Shown here in pieces: positions 23,130-33,270 of a DNA stretch of 42,657 nt; the stretch's first letter is position 1, and every line of letters starts with the position of its first letter. The notes below the pieces were generated by a model. It was not told the origin of the DNA. It saw only the letters and a list, made by a program, of their open reading frames with translations, and searched no databases. Source of the DNA: Bdellovibrio sp. (GTDB lineage Bacteria > Myxococcota > SpSt-1050); contig DYEF01000059.1 in NCBI GenBank assembly GCA_020725805.1, positions 1 through 42,657 of the forward strand, written 5' to 3'. The position numbers and the translations under genes were made by a program.

Positions 23130-23151
23130 TGCCATTAAGGGGTTAATGGCA
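23130..23151. promoter_or_regulatory. Perfect 9-bp inverted repeat in the galK leader
   Basis: TGCCATTAA (23130-23138) and TTAATGGCA (23143-23151) are exact reverse complements around GGGG. On the minus strand it lies between the start-codon-proximal SD of galK and its likely promoter, so it could be an operator or an RNA hairpin next to the SD. On the plus strand it is followed by GTTTTTCT and would read as an intrinsic terminator of antisense transcription. Confidence 0.55.
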
Positions 23152-23275
23152 GTTTTTCTACAAAGTAAAAATACAAATTGCAACAAAATACTTTTTGTGA
23201 ACGAATATCACCTTCAGTAAAACCGCAAGAAGAGACCTTCAGAACTCCCAAAACATCAGGGATACAAACCACATA

Positions 23276-24094
23276 TTACCGGTTTTTCAGATAAGTAACA
23301 GCATTCACGAAAAGCCTTAGTCCGTCACCCTCTTCCGGCAGCTCTTCCCTGAACCATCTCGGGTGATTGGTGCGGTGTAAAAAGGCCTCCGGATGAGGCA
23401 TAAGTCCGAAAATCCTCCCGTCCTTACTGCATATACCGGCTATTCCCAGTACAGAACCGTTCGGATTATAGGGATATTCGGCAGTAAACTCCTCTCCCTT
23501 CTGCCTGACGTACTGAAGGACTATCTGGTTATCCTTTTCGAGCCTTTTGAGTGTATCATCATTATCGGTCAGGAATCTGCCTTCTCCGTGTCTTACGGGA
23601 AGATAGATAGTATCGATTCCTCTGGTAAAGACACAATCAGATTTTTTATTTGCCCTGAGAGTGACCCACCTGTCCTCGAAACGTCCGCTACTGTTAAATG
23701 TAAGTGTAACCCTCTGCTCAGTATAATTGTTGTCGAAGCCCGGCAGCAATCCGAGTTTTACCAGAAGCTGAAAACCGTTGCAGACACCCAAAATCAATCC
23801 CCCTCTGTCAATAAAGCTTATGATTCTGTCGAGAAGCCGCTCCTCTGTCTTTCGGATTTTTGCGAATCTGATTCTGACGGCCCCTGCCCTCGCCGAGCCA
23901 AGATTATCCCCGTCCAGAAATCCTCCGGCAAAATTTATAAAATTATAGTCGAGTACATCAACATCGCCGTCGAGCAGGGAAAAAATATTTACTATATCGA
24001 CCCTGTCTGCACCTGCCAGCCTGAGGGCGTGTGCCATTTCCATTTCACAATTGATACCGTTTCCTGATACAACTATTGCATTGACCTTTTCCAT
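23276..24094 (-). CDS. purQ: Phosphoribosylformylglycinamidine synthase, glutaminase subunit PurQ
   Basis: This 272-aa class I glutamine amidotransferase supplies ammonia to FGAM synthase in purine synthesis. The catalytic triad is Cys105 (GVCNGFQ), His234 and Glu236 (MPHPEAF). FAGGF near residue 55-59 is also typical. It is longer than the roughly 225-aa PurQ of B. subtilis and resembles the C-terminal glutaminase domain of the large fused enzyme. It begins 6 nt after the purSL stop, so the two subunits are co-translated. Confidence 0.92.
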   Translation of the reverse strand: MEKVNAIVVSGNGINCEMEMAHALRLAGADRVDIVNIFSLLDGDVDVLDYNFINFAGGFLDGDNLGSARAGAVRIRFAKIRKTEERLLDRIISFIDRGGLILGVCNGFQLLVKLGLLPGFDNNYTEQRVTLTFNSSGRFEDRWVTLRANKKSDCVFTRGIDTIYLPVRHGEGRFLTDNDDTLKRLEKDNQIVLQYVRQKGEEFTAEYPYNPNGSVLGIAGICSKDGRIFGLMPHPEAFLHRTNHPRWFREELPEEGDGLRLFVNAVTYLKNR

Positions 24095-24100
24095 AAGTCC

Positions 24101-27091
24101 TCAAAAATCAAGTGTTTTCAAAAATGATTCCATAAGAGAGCCGATACTTTCACTGAAGAGAACTCTGTCTCCGTTTTTTACAACAAGATTTGCAGAATCC
24201 CTGACATTACCAAGAAGCGCAAAAGGGACTCCCTTCATCAGACTCTCGAACTGCTCTTTGTCTTTTTCATCAACAGTCAGAATAAATCTCCCCGGTGTCT
24301 CCGAAAAGAGTATAAAGTCCTCCCTCATCGGGGAAGTTAATGGGACCTTACCGATATCCGTCTCGGCCCCGAATCCGCCGGCAAAGGCAGATTCTGCAAG
24401 GGCTACAGCAAGTCCCCCGTCACTTACATCGTGGCAGGACCATATAAGTCTCATCTTCATCAGATTGTGCAGTCTGTAAAATATCTCCCTGTTAATCTCC
24501 TTGTGGGGCCGGGGCACCTCCGTCTCGGATTCCTTACCCATCAGATAAAAGTATTCCGAATAGGCCATTCTCGGGTCAGTCAGTCCGGCAATATAGATCA
24601 GGTCACCTGCCTTTTTGAAATCCATTGAGACCGCATTCCTGACGTCCTCAATTTTTCCGATAACCGAGAACAAGAGCGTCGGAAGGACCGAAATCCTGAC
24701 CTGCTCCCATATATAATCGTTCTTCATCGAATCCTTGCCGGAAATCAGTGGAATTCCGTAATATGTGCAGACATCATAGACCGCCTTATTTGCCCTCACA
24801 AGCTGAGCCAGCTTATATTTCCCGTCGGGGTTTTTTGGTGATTCCACAGGGTCCGGCCAGCAGAAATTATCGAGACCGGCCATATGCTCCGGGTCTCCTC
24901 CCGCAGCAATATAATTTCTGACGGCCTCGTCTATTGCACAGGCGGCCATAGCATAGGCATCCTGATTCGAATATCTGGGCAGAATGCCGTGGCTCACCAC
25001 AACACCTTCAAATGAAGTAAGGTCTGGTCTGATGATACCGGCATCGGAAGGACCGTTATTATCTTTACCGACGAGCGGCTTCAGGACCGAACCGCCCTGA
25101 ACCTCGTGGTCATACTGCCTGACGAAGTAGTGTTTGCTGCAGATATTGAGAGAAGAGAGCAATCTGTGCAGGATATCCGAAAGATTCGCAGGTTTATCGA
25201 ACGAACACGACCTGATGCTCTGTGTTTTCCATTCCGCCTTCAGCTGCATCTGTCTGTTGCCGTTGTGAAGAAAATCCAGATTGATAAACCCCACTCTTTT
25301 TCCGTCATATCTTATGTCGAAATAACCGCTTTTTGTAAACCTGCCCAGCACAGTGGACTCCACATTGAACTTTTTCGAAAGACCCAGAAATTCATCAATC
25401 GTATCAGGGGGAACCACTACAGTCATTCTCTCCTGTGATTCGGATATCAGAATTTCGAAAGGGTTCAGCCCGTGGTACTTGAGCGGTGCCTTTACAAGGT
25501 CTATCTCTGCTCCTCCGCATATACCGGCGAGCTCACCGACAGAACTCGAAAGACCGCCCGCGCCGTTATCCGTGAGTGTCCTGTAAAGACAGAGGTCTCT
25601 TGCCATAAGGAGGAAGTCACTCATCCTCTTCTGCGTTATCGGGTCCCCTATCTGAACCGCCGTAGACGGAGAGCCGCTGTGCAGTTCCTCCGAACTGAAG
25701 GTCGCCCCGTGAATTCCGTCCGCACCTATCCTGCCTCCCACCATAACAATGAGGTCATTCTCCCTTATTTCCTTGGATTCACCCGGCTCTTTGCAGACCT
25801 GAACCGGAAGAATACCGGCCGTCCCGCAGAAGACGAGCGGTTTTCCGAGATAGGAATCATCGAAGACCACCGAGCCGTTTATGGTGGGGATACCGCTCTT
25901 GTTGCCTCCGTGCTCTACACCCTCGCGGACACCCTCAAGTATCCTTAAGGGATGGAGTATCCTCGGCGGAAGCGGTTTGCTGTAAAATGGAGAGGCAAAG
26001 CAGAAAACATCAGTATTGAAAATCAGTTTTGAGCCCTTTCCCGTTCCGAGAGGGTCCCTGTTGACTCCGACAATACCTGTGAGAGCCCCGCCGTATGGGT
26101 CGAGCGCCGACGGGGAGTTGTGTGTCTCGACTTTGAAGACCAGATTGAATTTCTCATTGAACCTGATTACCCCGGCATTGTCCGAAAAGACAGAGACACA
26201 GATATCCTTTGCGCCCTTTTCGGCCCTTACCTCTTCTGTGGTCTTTCTTATAAAGGACCTGAACAGGCTGTCTATCTTCTCTGTTTTTCCCGTTTCGGTA
26301 TCTTTATACTCTATCAGTGCATTGAATATCTTGTGTTTGCAGTGTTCGCTCCATGTCTGCGCAATACATTCGAGCTCCACATCTGTAATCTCTTCGGATA
26401 TCCCCGACTCCCTTCGTATTCTTCTCACCTCCGGGTCATTAAAATGGTCCCTGATTGTCTTCATCTCAATAAGATTCAGCACAAGAGTCCTCTCCCTTGA
26501 GAGATTGAGAAGCTCCTCATCGCTCATCGATGAGAGGGAGAAATTCTTCACTTCGGGACTTCTGCTGAGTCTTACCTGAGGGAACCACGGAGGAATCCTG
26601 CCTCCGGCCTTTCTGAGTTCATCGCGAGAAAAAACCCTGAAACCCTGTATAAGTTCATTTGAGAGGATATCTCTGGCAATCCTCTCCACCTGCTCTTTTG
26701 AAATCCTGTCTGAATAAAAGGCAAATCCCCTTGAATAAAAGACCTTGAATCTGTCACTGCCGTCAAGACCGAGTGCAATGGCAACCGATTCCTCCGCTGT
26801 CCTGCCGACGTCATCGGTCACACCCGGGAGAAGACCGACCTCAAGATAAAAGACAGGTTCACCGAAGGCAACCTTATCAATACTGTAATCGTTGATAACC
26901 TTGTCGAGAAATACCTCACGGGCAACGAAATTCAGTTTTTCTGTATCGAGTTCGAGACCTATGTTATAGATATCAGAGGTCAGTATCCGCCCTGTATCTA
27001 TGCCGGTATCCCTCCTAATCCTCTTTTTCAGCTTCTCCCCGTAAACATCCATTTCCGGTTTTTTAAGAAATATCTCTATTCTGTGTGGCAT
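24101..27091 (-). CDS. purL: Phosphoribosylformylglycinamidine synthase, PurS-PurL fusion (PurSL)
   Basis: This 996-aa cytoplasmic synthetase converts FGAR, ATP and glutamine-derived ammonia to FGAM (step 4 of purine synthesis). Residues 1-165 or so form two PurS-like halves fused to the front (MPHRIEIFLKK, and later DRFKVFYSRGFAFYS). The PurL part follows with the signature TWSEHCKHK, VETHNSPSALDPYGG and a second AIRS-like module ending near 990. This intermediate architecture lies between the three-gene PurS/PurL/PurQ type and the 1,300-aa single chain. The SD AAGGG overlaps the dnaK stop, 3 nt upstream. Confidence 0.9.
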   Translation of the reverse strand: MPHRIEIFLKKPEMDVYGEKLKKRIRRDTGIDTGRILTSDIYNIGLELDTEKLNFVAREVFLDKVINDYSIDKVAFGEPVFYLEVGLLPGVTDDVGRTAEESVAIALGLDGSDRFKVFYSRGFAFYSDRISKEQVERIARDILSNELIQGFRVFSRDELRKAGGRIPPWFPQVRLSRSPEVKNFSLSSMSDEELLNLSRERTLVLNLIEMKTIRDHFNDPEVRRIRRESGISEEITDVELECIAQTWSEHCKHKIFNALIEYKDTETGKTEKIDSLFRSFIRKTTEEVRAEKGAKDICVSVFSDNAGVIRFNEKFNLVFKVETHNSPSALDPYGGALTGIVGVNRDPLGTGKGSKLIFNTDVFCFASPFYSKPLPPRILHPLRILEGVREGVEHGGNKSGIPTINGSVVFDDSYLGKPLVFCGTAGILPVQVCKEPGESKEIRENDLIVMVGGRIGADGIHGATFSSEELHSGSPSTAVQIGDPITQKRMSDFLLMARDLCLYRTLTDNGAGGLSSSVGELAGICGGAEIDLVKAPLKYHGLNPFEILISESQERMTVVVPPDTIDEFLGLSKKFNVESTVLGRFTKSGYFDIRYDGKRVGFINLDFLHNGNRQMQLKAEWKTQSIRSCSFDKPANLSDILHRLLSSLNICSKHYFVRQYDHEVQGGSVLKPLVGKDNNGPSDAGIIRPDLTSFEGVVVSHGILPRYSNQDAYAMAACAIDEAVRNYIAAGGDPEHMAGLDNFCWPDPVESPKNPDGKYKLAQLVRANKAVYDVCTYYGIPLISGKDSMKNDYIWEQVRISVLPTLLFSVIGKIEDVRNAVSMDFKKAGDLIYIAGLTDPRMAYSEYFYLMGKESETEVPRPHKEINREIFYRLHNLMKMRLIWSCHDVSDGGLAVALAESAFAGGFGAETDIGKVPLTSPMREDFILFSETPGRFILTVDEKDKEQFESLMKGVPFALLGNVRDSANLVVKNGDRVLFSESIGSLMESFLKTLDF

Positions 27092-27094
27092 AAA

Positions 27095-28915
27095 CTACCC
27101 TTTTTCCAAAAGACTCTTGCACATCTTGTAAATTCTCTTGAATACCTCTGACTCTTCCATAAGTTCTGCGAGATTCTTCTCTCTTACAGCCTTCTCGATA
27201 TTATTTCTGGACCTGTCGATCTTTATAATAAGTTCGTCGAGAAATTCATCTTTTTTGAGTGTGGTCTTCAGTTTTTCGAGCATAGTATCCACTTCCGAAA
27301 TCATCTTCTTTACTTCATAACGTTGTTTCTCGAAATCCTCACCCGTCTTCGACTCCAGCAGATAATCGCGGTTCTCCTCTGCCATTCTCTGAATCTCTTC
27401 ATCGGTCAGACCGGAAGTTGCAGTAACAATAATCTCCTGTTTGAACCCCGTCTTTACATCCTTTGCAGATACCAGAACTATACCGTCCGAATTGATCTCG
27501 AACATAACCTCTATCTCTACAGAGCCACGCGGGCCTTTCCTGAGACCGTTCAGGATAAACTCTCCCAGAAGTTCATTCTCCTCACACCTCTTGCTCTCAC
27601 CCTGCAGAACTATTATCTTGACCTGCTCCTGATTGTCCTTGACTGTCGTGAAAATCTTGGACTTCTTGGCAGGAACAGCCGTATTCTTCTCAATGAGCGG
27701 ATTAAAGTATCCGCCGGCAACCATAATACCCAGAGAGTGAGAGGTAACATCCACGAGTTTTGCCTGACCCTTTGTGTTCTGAAGCATATGACCTTTTATC
27801 GCCGCCCCGATAGCAACCGCCTCATCCGGATGAATCCTCTTCGAAGGGTCGAGTCCGAAATAATCCTTTACCATTCTGGCAACCATAGGCATCCTGCTCT
27901 GGCCGCCTACAAGCAGAACATCCTTGATAGTGGATTTGACGATATTACCGGTCTTGAATGCCATATCACATATAGCAAATGTCTTTTCTATTATGCTTTT
28001 ACTTATCTCTTCGAGGAAATCTCTGGTAAGAGTTACCTTCAGGTGTATAGGATTATTCTTTGAATCCGTTGCAATGAAAGGAATACTTATCTCGGTACTG
28101 GTAAGTACAGAGAGGTCACATTTTGCCTTCTCGGAGGCCTCCTTGAGCCGCTGAATTGCGACCGCATCCTGTCTGAGGTCGATTCCGTTCTCCTGCATAA
28201 ATGTACTTATGCAATAATCCATTATCCTGTTGTCGATGTCCTCTCCGCCCAGAAAGGAATCTCCTGCAGTTGATACCACCTTGAAATTCTCACCGGCCAC
28301 ATCCACAATGGATATATCGAAAGTTCCGCCCCCGATGTCATATACAGCGATTCTCCTGTTTATATTCTTTCCGTAACCATACGCCAGTGCCGCGGCTGTC
28401 GGTTCGTTGATAATAGCTTCAACCTCCAGACCAGCTATCGTACCGGCATCCCGGGTGGCCTGCCTCTGGGCATCATTGAAATACGCAGGAACGGTGATCA
28501 CCGCCTTCGATACCGATTCGTTGAGATAGGATTCTGCTACCAGTTTCATCTCCTGAAGTATCATAGATGAAATCTCCGGTATCGAATAGACACGCCCTCT
28601 CAGTTCTACCCTGACATCCCCGTTGGGACCTTCGACAAGTTTATAAGGGACTGCATTGGATATCTTCTTTACGATATCCGAGTCGAACCTTCTGCCTATC
28701 AGCCTCTTTGCGGCATAAATCGTATGCTCTGCATTCGTAACGGCCTGTCTCTTGGCCGTATGACCCACAAGTCTTTTGTCGTTGTCGGCAATCGCCACGA
28801 CCGAAGGAGTGGTCTTATACCCGCCCTTATTGGGGATAACAACCGGTTGTCCGTCCTTGAAAACAGCGACACAGGAATTTGTAGTACCTAAATCTATTCC
28901 GATGACAAAAGACAT
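27095..28915 (-). CDS. dnaK: Hsp70 chaperone, DnaK family (probably a paralogue)
   Basis: This 606-aa Hsp70 has an ATPase domain (about 1-380) opening IGIDLGTTNSCVAVF, with VYDIGGGTFDISI and VGGQSRMPMV. The linker region is followed by a substrate-binding beta domain and a helical lid. Several normally invariant segments differ: VDVTSHSLGI replaces LDVTPLSLGI, and the disordered acidic tail is missing, the protein ending KSLLEKG. It is about 30 residues shorter than most housekeeping DnaK proteins and has no grpE or dnaJ beside it. It is therefore likely to be a second DnaK. It lies between hslU and purSL. Confidence 0.88.
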   Translation of the reverse strand: MSFVIGIDLGTTNSCVAVFKDGQPVVIPNKGGYKTTPSVVAIADNDKRLVGHTAKRQAVTNAEHTIYAAKRLIGRRFDSDIVKKISNAVPYKLVEGPNGDVRVELRGRVYSIPEISSMILQEMKLVAESYLNESVSKAVITVPAYFNDAQRQATRDAGTIAGLEVEAIINEPTAAALAYGYGKNINRRIAVYDIGGGTFDISIVDVAGENFKVVSTAGDSFLGGEDIDNRIMDYCISTFMQENGIDLRQDAVAIQRLKEASEKAKCDLSVLTSTEISIPFIATDSKNNPIHLKVTLTRDFLEEISKSIIEKTFAICDMAFKTGNIVKSTIKDVLLVGGQSRMPMVARMVKDYFGLDPSKRIHPDEAVAIGAAIKGHMLQNTKGQAKLVDVTSHSLGIMVAGGYFNPLIEKNTAVPAKKSKIFTTVKDNQEQVKIIVLQGESKRCEENELLGEFILNGLRKGPRGSVEIEVMFEINSDGIVLVSAKDVKTGFKQEIIVTATSGLTDEEIQRMAEENRDYLLESKTGEDFEKQRYEVKKMISEVDTMLEKLKTTLKKDEFLDELIIKIDRSRNNIEKAVREKNLAELMEESEVFKRIYKMCKSLLEKG

Positions 28916-28925
28916 AAACCCACCC

Positions 28926-30311
28926 TCATAAAATATACTTTGATAAATCCTCTAAATTTGCAAATCTGTCAAGTTTATTGTCAACATAAGTCCTGTCGAT
29001 AACAACCTTTTTATCCAGAAGCTCGGGGGCATTGTAATTTAGGTCCTCGAGGAGTTTTTCCATAACGGTATAAAGCCGTCTGGCGCCGATATCCTCGCTC
29101 TTCTGATTTACGGCGTATGCGAAGTCGCTTATTCTCTCCAGTGCATCATCAGTAAACTCGAGTTGCACTCCCTCGGCCTCGAGAAGCGCTTTGTACTGCC
29201 TGATAAGTGAGTTTTTTGGCTCCCTGAGGATGCGGAGGAACTCGTTCTTACCCAGCGGATTGAGTTCGACCCTGATGGGGAATCTTCCCTGAAGCTCCGG
29301 TATCAGGTCGGACGGTTTTGCAACATTGAAGGCACCGGCAGCAATGAAAAGGATATGGTCTGTCTTCACGGTACCGTACTTGGTGAGGACTGTCGAACCC
29401 TCGACTATCGGGAGGAGGTCGCGCTGCACACCCTCTCTGGAGACATCCGGACCGTGTCCGCTCTCCCTGCCCGCTATCTTGTCGATCTCATCGATGAAGA
29501 TAATTCCCATATGCTCTGCCCAGAAAAGAGCCTCCTTTGTAACCTTCTCCATATCGACGAGCTTCTGTGCCTCTTCATCCGTAAGAATCTTCAGTGCCTC
29601 CTTCACTTTCAGTTTACGCTTCTTCCCTTTTTTGGGCATAATCCCCGAGAGCATATCCTGCATCTGTATCATTACATCTTCCATATTCGACATTCCGAGC
29701 ATCTGTATAGGAGGCGGTGCACTCACCTGCACATCCAGTTCGATGATACGGTCGTCGAATTCTCCCTTTCTCAGGAGTTCACGGTTCTTTTCAGTCTCTG
29801 CCCTGCTATCCTGAGGCACTGTAGGAATACCGGAGAACGGTATCGAGGCGTTGATGCTGTGATTGCCCGGAAAAAGGGCCTCCAGAATCTTATCCTCCGC
29901 AAGCCTGTACGCCTTTTCGCGTTCGATGGCTACCGCCCTCTCTTTGGTCTCCTTGACTGCTATCTCGACAAGGTCTCTTACCATCGAATCCACATCACGG
30001 CCTACATAACCAACCTCGGTAAATTTGCTTGCTTCGACCTTTACAAAAGGGGCCTGAGCAATCTTCGCCAGTCTTCTTGCGATCTCCGTCTTCCCAACTC
30101 CGGTCGGACCGATCATAATAATATTTTTCGGATAGATTTCATTACGGATATCTTCATTGACCTGCTGCCTTCTCCACCTGTTTCTGATAGCAACAGCAAC
30201 AGCCTTCTTTGCCTCCTCCTGTCCGATTATATACTTGTCGAGCTCCGAGACAATCTCCCTCGGCGTAAAACTCATTATTCTGAATATACGTTCGGTATCA
30301 ATATCAGGCAT
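28926..30311 (-). CDS. hslU: ATP-dependent protease ATPase subunit HslU
   Basis: This 461-aa AAA+ unfoldase feeds substrates to HslV. It has [19 protein letters not shown] near the start, Walker A GPTGVGKT (68-75), Walker [10 protein letters not shown] and an I-domain (about 110-240) containing GMSNMEDVM. The C-terminus LSKYIL is the tail that inserts into HslV. I chose the ATG at 30311 because GGAGG lies 9 nt upstream; longer frames would run into hslV. It starts 1 nt after the hslV stop. Confidence 0.93.
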   Translation of the reverse strand: MPDIDTERIFRIMSFTPREIVSELDKYIIGQEEAKKAVAVAIRNRWRRQQVNEDIRNEIYPKNIIMIGPTGVGKTEIARRLAKIAQAPFVKVEASKFTEVGYVGRDVDSMVRDLVEIAVKETKERAVAIEREKAYRLAEDKILEALFPGNHSINASIPFSGIPTVPQDSRAETEKNRELLRKGEFDDRIIELDVQVSAPPPIQMLGMSNMEDVMIQMQDMLSGIMPKKGKKRKLKVKEALKILTDEEAQKLVDMEKVTKEALFWAEHMGIIFIDEIDKIAGRESGHGPDVSREGVQRDLLPIVEGSTVLTKYGTVKTDHILFIAAGAFNVAKPSDLIPELQGRFPIRVELNPLGKNEFLRILREPKNSLIRQYKALLEAEGVQLEFTDDALERISDFAYAVNQKSEDIGARRLYTVMEKLLEDLNYNAPELLDKKVVIDRTYVDNKLDRFANLEDLSKYIL

Positions 30312-30312
30312 A

Positions 30313-30843
30313 CTACAATACCTCCGTAACTCTGTTTTTGTTTGTATATACACAGATATCTGCTGCAATATCCATTGCCTTTACAGAAATCTCCTCTGCA
30401 TCAAGACTGCTGTTCTCCATAAGGGCTCTTGCGGCCGCATAGGCATAAGGTCCGCCCGAACCTATGGCAATAACCGGTGAATCGGGCTCAATTACATCGC
30501 CGAGTCCGGAAATAAGAAGAATCTTCTCCCTGTTTGCAACGAGAAGCATAGCCTCGAGCCTCCTCAGAATTCTGTCTGTTCTCCAGTCACGGGCAAGCTC
30601 AACTGCACTTCTCACAATATCCCCTTTATACTCCTTGAGTTTGGCTTCGAATTTATCGAATAGAGTAATAGCATCGGCCGTCGAACCGGCAAAGCCCGCA
30701 AGAACCGAATCGTTGTATAACCTTCGCACTTTCTTTGCAGTATGCTTGAGAATGGTCTGCCCCATAGAGACCTGACCATCTCCGGTCATTACGACCTTAT
30801 CTCCCTTTTTCAGGCAAAGAACCGTAGTTCCTCTGATATCCAT
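30313..30843 (-). CDS. hslV: ATP-dependent protease peptidase subunit HslV
   Basis: This 176-aa proteasome-like threonine peptidase assembles as a double hexamer with HslU. Processing after MDIRG would expose Thr6 (TTVLCLKKG) as the nucleophile. [22 protein letters not shown] and [16 protein letters not shown] are family signatures. The SD GAGAGGTTATT precedes the ATG. It is the first gene of the hslV-hslU-dnaK-purSL-purQ series. Confidence 0.94.
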   Translation of the reverse strand: MDIRGTTVLCLKKGDKVVMTGDGQVSMGQTILKHTAKKVRRLYNDSVLAGFAGSTADAITLFDKFEAKLKEYKGDIVRSAVELARDWRTDRILRRLEAMLLVANREKILLISGLGDVIEPDSPVIAIGSGGPYAYAAARALMENSSLDAEEISVKAMDIAADICVYTNKNRVTEVL

Positions 30844-30884
30844 AATAACCTCTCTGAAAACAAATAATAAAACCGCAATCCGTA

Positions 30885-30913
30885 GATATAATACTGTGAG
30901 AAAGATTTGTCCA
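30885..30913 (-). promoter_or_regulatory. Candidate promoter of hslVU operon
   Basis: On the minus strand TGGACA (30908-30913) and TATATC (30885-30890) are 17 bp apart, with about 35 nt of leader before hslV. The hexamers are less canonical than at other promoters here. A heat-shock sigma factor is possible, but I find no clear consensus. Confidence 0.45.
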
Positions 30914-30995
30914 TTAAAAAACCAAAACTGCCAGTTGGATCACCTGTCATACACGGAAGGAGATGCTGCCGCTTTGTGTGTTCTGATGCCTGATA

Positions 30996-32246
30996 TTACT
31001 CAGAATAAAACAGAATCATCTTTTCTATGGAATTTCTGCAGACAGGGCAGAAAGGTACAGAGCCTTTGGAGAACATCTTGCAATCCATCATCGGTCTGTA
31101 TAAATCCTTTGCGGCATAACCGGCACCCTCAAAGAGACCGACTTCACTTTTATACTCCTCCTTTTCGGGAGTAGGAACCGGGATGCCTTTCTTTATGAAA
31201 TTACCCCACTTTATCTCACCCTTCTTCAGATATGCGGTAATATTAGGTTCCCATGGTTCGAGCCCTTTGGGGTAGAAATCAGAATATGCAACCTTCGAAG
31301 TATAATATTCATCGGCAAGCCCCGCAAACGAGTGACCGAATTCGTGCAGAAAAATATATTCGTCATATTCGTTGTCCGACGGAAAGATTGCCCACTGATT
31401 GAAGATTCCTGCACCGCCGTAACGGTTTGTATTCACCATAATGAGCACTGTATCGTAACAGACCGCAGAGGCGGCATCCCTTACCTTTTTATTGTCGGGA
31501 GCCGTAAGATACCTCTCGATATCGAATGTATTGAAGGTCAGATTCAATGCGGTATCCTTGTAAAATCCTTTTCTCGGTTCGCTCACCCCGGATTCATTGC
31601 TGAATATCTTCACAAACCAGATATTGATTTTGTCCTTGTGATTCTTATATGGCTCCGATGAAAGAAATATATTTGAATACCTCATAGCATCCTCAATCAT
31701 CTTTTTCTCTTCATTCTTCGTATAACCTTCGGGGAGGATAACCAGATCGAGTTTTTTGCTGCATTCACCTGAGTAATGCAGTTTAACCGATTCGTATTTG
31801 CCAAGATTCTGGTTTCTTACCCTGTGTTTTAGAGGGTCGATCCTGAATGAAAAGAGTCTCTTCTGACCGTTTGCGATTACAACCTCCACCTCATCCTTCG
31901 GATAAGGAAATCTTACAGTATTATGAAATGTCTTCTTTATCAGTTTTGCCTCCTCCGTCGTCTGCCATTCCCCGAAGAGTGTGCAGAAACCGCGAGAGTA
32001 TATCATTCTCGAACTCTTGCTGTGATAGATTCTGAGCTGCTCACAACCGTATCCGGTATAATCGATAAGATTGTTTTTTGAACCGGCCCACTCCCCCTCC
32101 GCAATCACCTCATCGAGTGTTATTATCTCTTCGAGATAATTTCCGGTAATATACATATCAACACGCATAGTCCCGTTAGTAAAGTAGTCATCGAATCTTA
32201 CATCCTGAACCTGCGCAAGCAATAATGTAAAAAGAGTAAATACCAT
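30996..32246 (-). CDS. Secreted M64-family (IgA-type) zinc metallopeptidase
   Basis: This 416-aa peptidase has a short signal-like N-terminus (MVFTLFTLLLAQVQD). The zinc site is HEFGHSFAGLADEYY (HExxH with downstream acidic residues), which with the Cys-rich end (CPVCRNSIEKM) fits the M64 family. M64 includes Clostridium IgA protease, but most members have unknown substrates. The protein sits at the end of a minus-strand envelope gene train, 16 nt after the glycosyltransferase. A likely role is processing of cell-surface or environmental proteins. Confidence 0.85.
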   Translation of the reverse strand: MVFTLFTLLLAQVQDVRFDDYFTNGTMRVDMYITGNYLEEIITLDEVIAEGEWAGSKNNLIDYTGYGCEQLRIYHSKSSRMIYSRGFCTLFGEWQTTEEAKLIKKTFHNTVRFPYPKDEVEVVIANGQKRLFSFRIDPLKHRVRNQNLGKYESVKLHYSGECSKKLDLVILPEGYTKNEEKKMIEDAMRYSNIFLSSEPYKNHKDKINIWFVKIFSNESGVSEPRKGFYKDTALNLTFNTFDIERYLTAPDNKKVRDAASAVCYDTVLIMVNTNRYGGAGIFNQWAIFPSDNEYDEYIFLHEFGHSFAGLADEYYTSKVAYSDFYPKGLEPWEPNITAYLKKGEIKWGNFIKKGIPVPTPEKEEYKSEVGLFEGAGYAAKDLYRPMMDCKMFSKGSVPFCPVCRNSIEKMILFYSE

Positions 32247-32262
32247 AAAGACACCTCTTTCC

Positions 32263-33270
32263 CTAATCTACCATTGCAATCTCCCTTGCGGAGATCGGGA
32301 AACTGTCAATAAGCTTTTCCATTCTTTCTCTGTCAATATCCGGGGGCAATGCCCTTCTCTTTTCAAGAGTCGAAGAGATATTGGCAGCAGATTCCAGATA
32401 AGCCATAAACATAAGTCTGTAAAGATTCAGAGCCGAACTATTCTTCAGATAATTGGCAGTGCTTCCCCTGCCGGTTAACGCAGACAGGTTATGAAAGAAT
32501 ACCCTTTTCAATGTATAAAACAGACTCTTTCCGATGAGCCGCACAGGAAAATACTTTAATAGAATCTGGAGCCTGTTTCTCTCTACGAAATATGCCTTGA
32601 TATCAGAATACCTGCCCGCCGAATGCGAATAGATATGATAGACAACGGAATCCGGCTCATAAACACATCTGTATCCTGCCAGCTGAAACTTTATCCCTAT
32701 ATCCGTATCATCTCCGTATAAGAAGAGGGATTCGTCTATGCCACCGAGTTTCAGAAAGAGTTCCTTTCTGTAAAAGCCGGCAGAGCCGCTCGGGAATGCA
32801 ACATCTGTAATCTTTAAGAAGTTCTCGGACATCCTCTGATTATGTCCCCTTCCCCTGTTCAGGCCGTCCGGATATATCAGATGACCTGCGGAATCTATAA
32901 TATCGGGGTTATCCTTAAAATGTATCCTCGACGAAACCATCCCTACATCACTCTTTTCAAAATGCAAAACAGCACTCTTTATCCATTTTCTGTCAACGAC
33001 TGTATCCGGATTGAGAGATGCAATTATCTCTCCTGACGAAATTTCAGAGAGGCGGTTTAAGGCATAACCAAATCCTTTGTTATAGTTTCCCTTCACCAGT
33101 CTTATCCTGTCCTGAGGATAACCTTCGATAATCAGACAGGTATCGTCACAGGACGCATTATCATAGACCAGTATCTCATAATCCTCAAAATCCAGATTCA
33201 GAAGCGAATCCAGACACTCCCTGATTACGTCCGCACTGTTGAAAGTTACTATTGCTACCGAGACTCTCAT
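32263..33270 (-). CDS. Family 2 glycosyltransferase
   Basis: This 335-aa GT-A fold glycosyltransferase, rhamnosyltransferase-like, would add a sugar from a nucleotide donor to an envelope glycan. VSVAIVTFNSADVIRECLDSL opens the nucleotide-binding domain, followed by DNASCDDT, the DxD-like NPDTVVD, and the acceptor-site DD motif in LYGDDTDIG. A C-terminal hydrophobic region (about 240-300) may touch the membrane. The start overlaps the previous stop (TGATG) with no strong SD, so coupled translation is likely. Confidence 0.88.
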   Translation of the reverse strand: MRVSVAIVTFNSADVIRECLDSLLNLDFEDYEILVYDNASCDDTCLIIEGYPQDRIRLVKGNYNKGFGYALNRLSEISSGEIIASLNPDTVVDRKWIKSAVLHFEKSDVGMVSSRIHFKDNPDIIDSAGHLIYPDGLNRGRGHNQRMSENFLKITDVAFPSGSAGFYRKELFLKLGGIDESLFLYGDDTDIGIKFQLAGYRCVYEPDSVVYHIYSHSAGRYSDIKAYFVERNRLQILLKYFPVRLIGKSLFYTLKRVFFHNLSALTGRGSTANYLKNSSALNLYRLMFMAYLESAANISSTLEKRRALPPDIDRERMEKLIDSFPISAREIAMVD

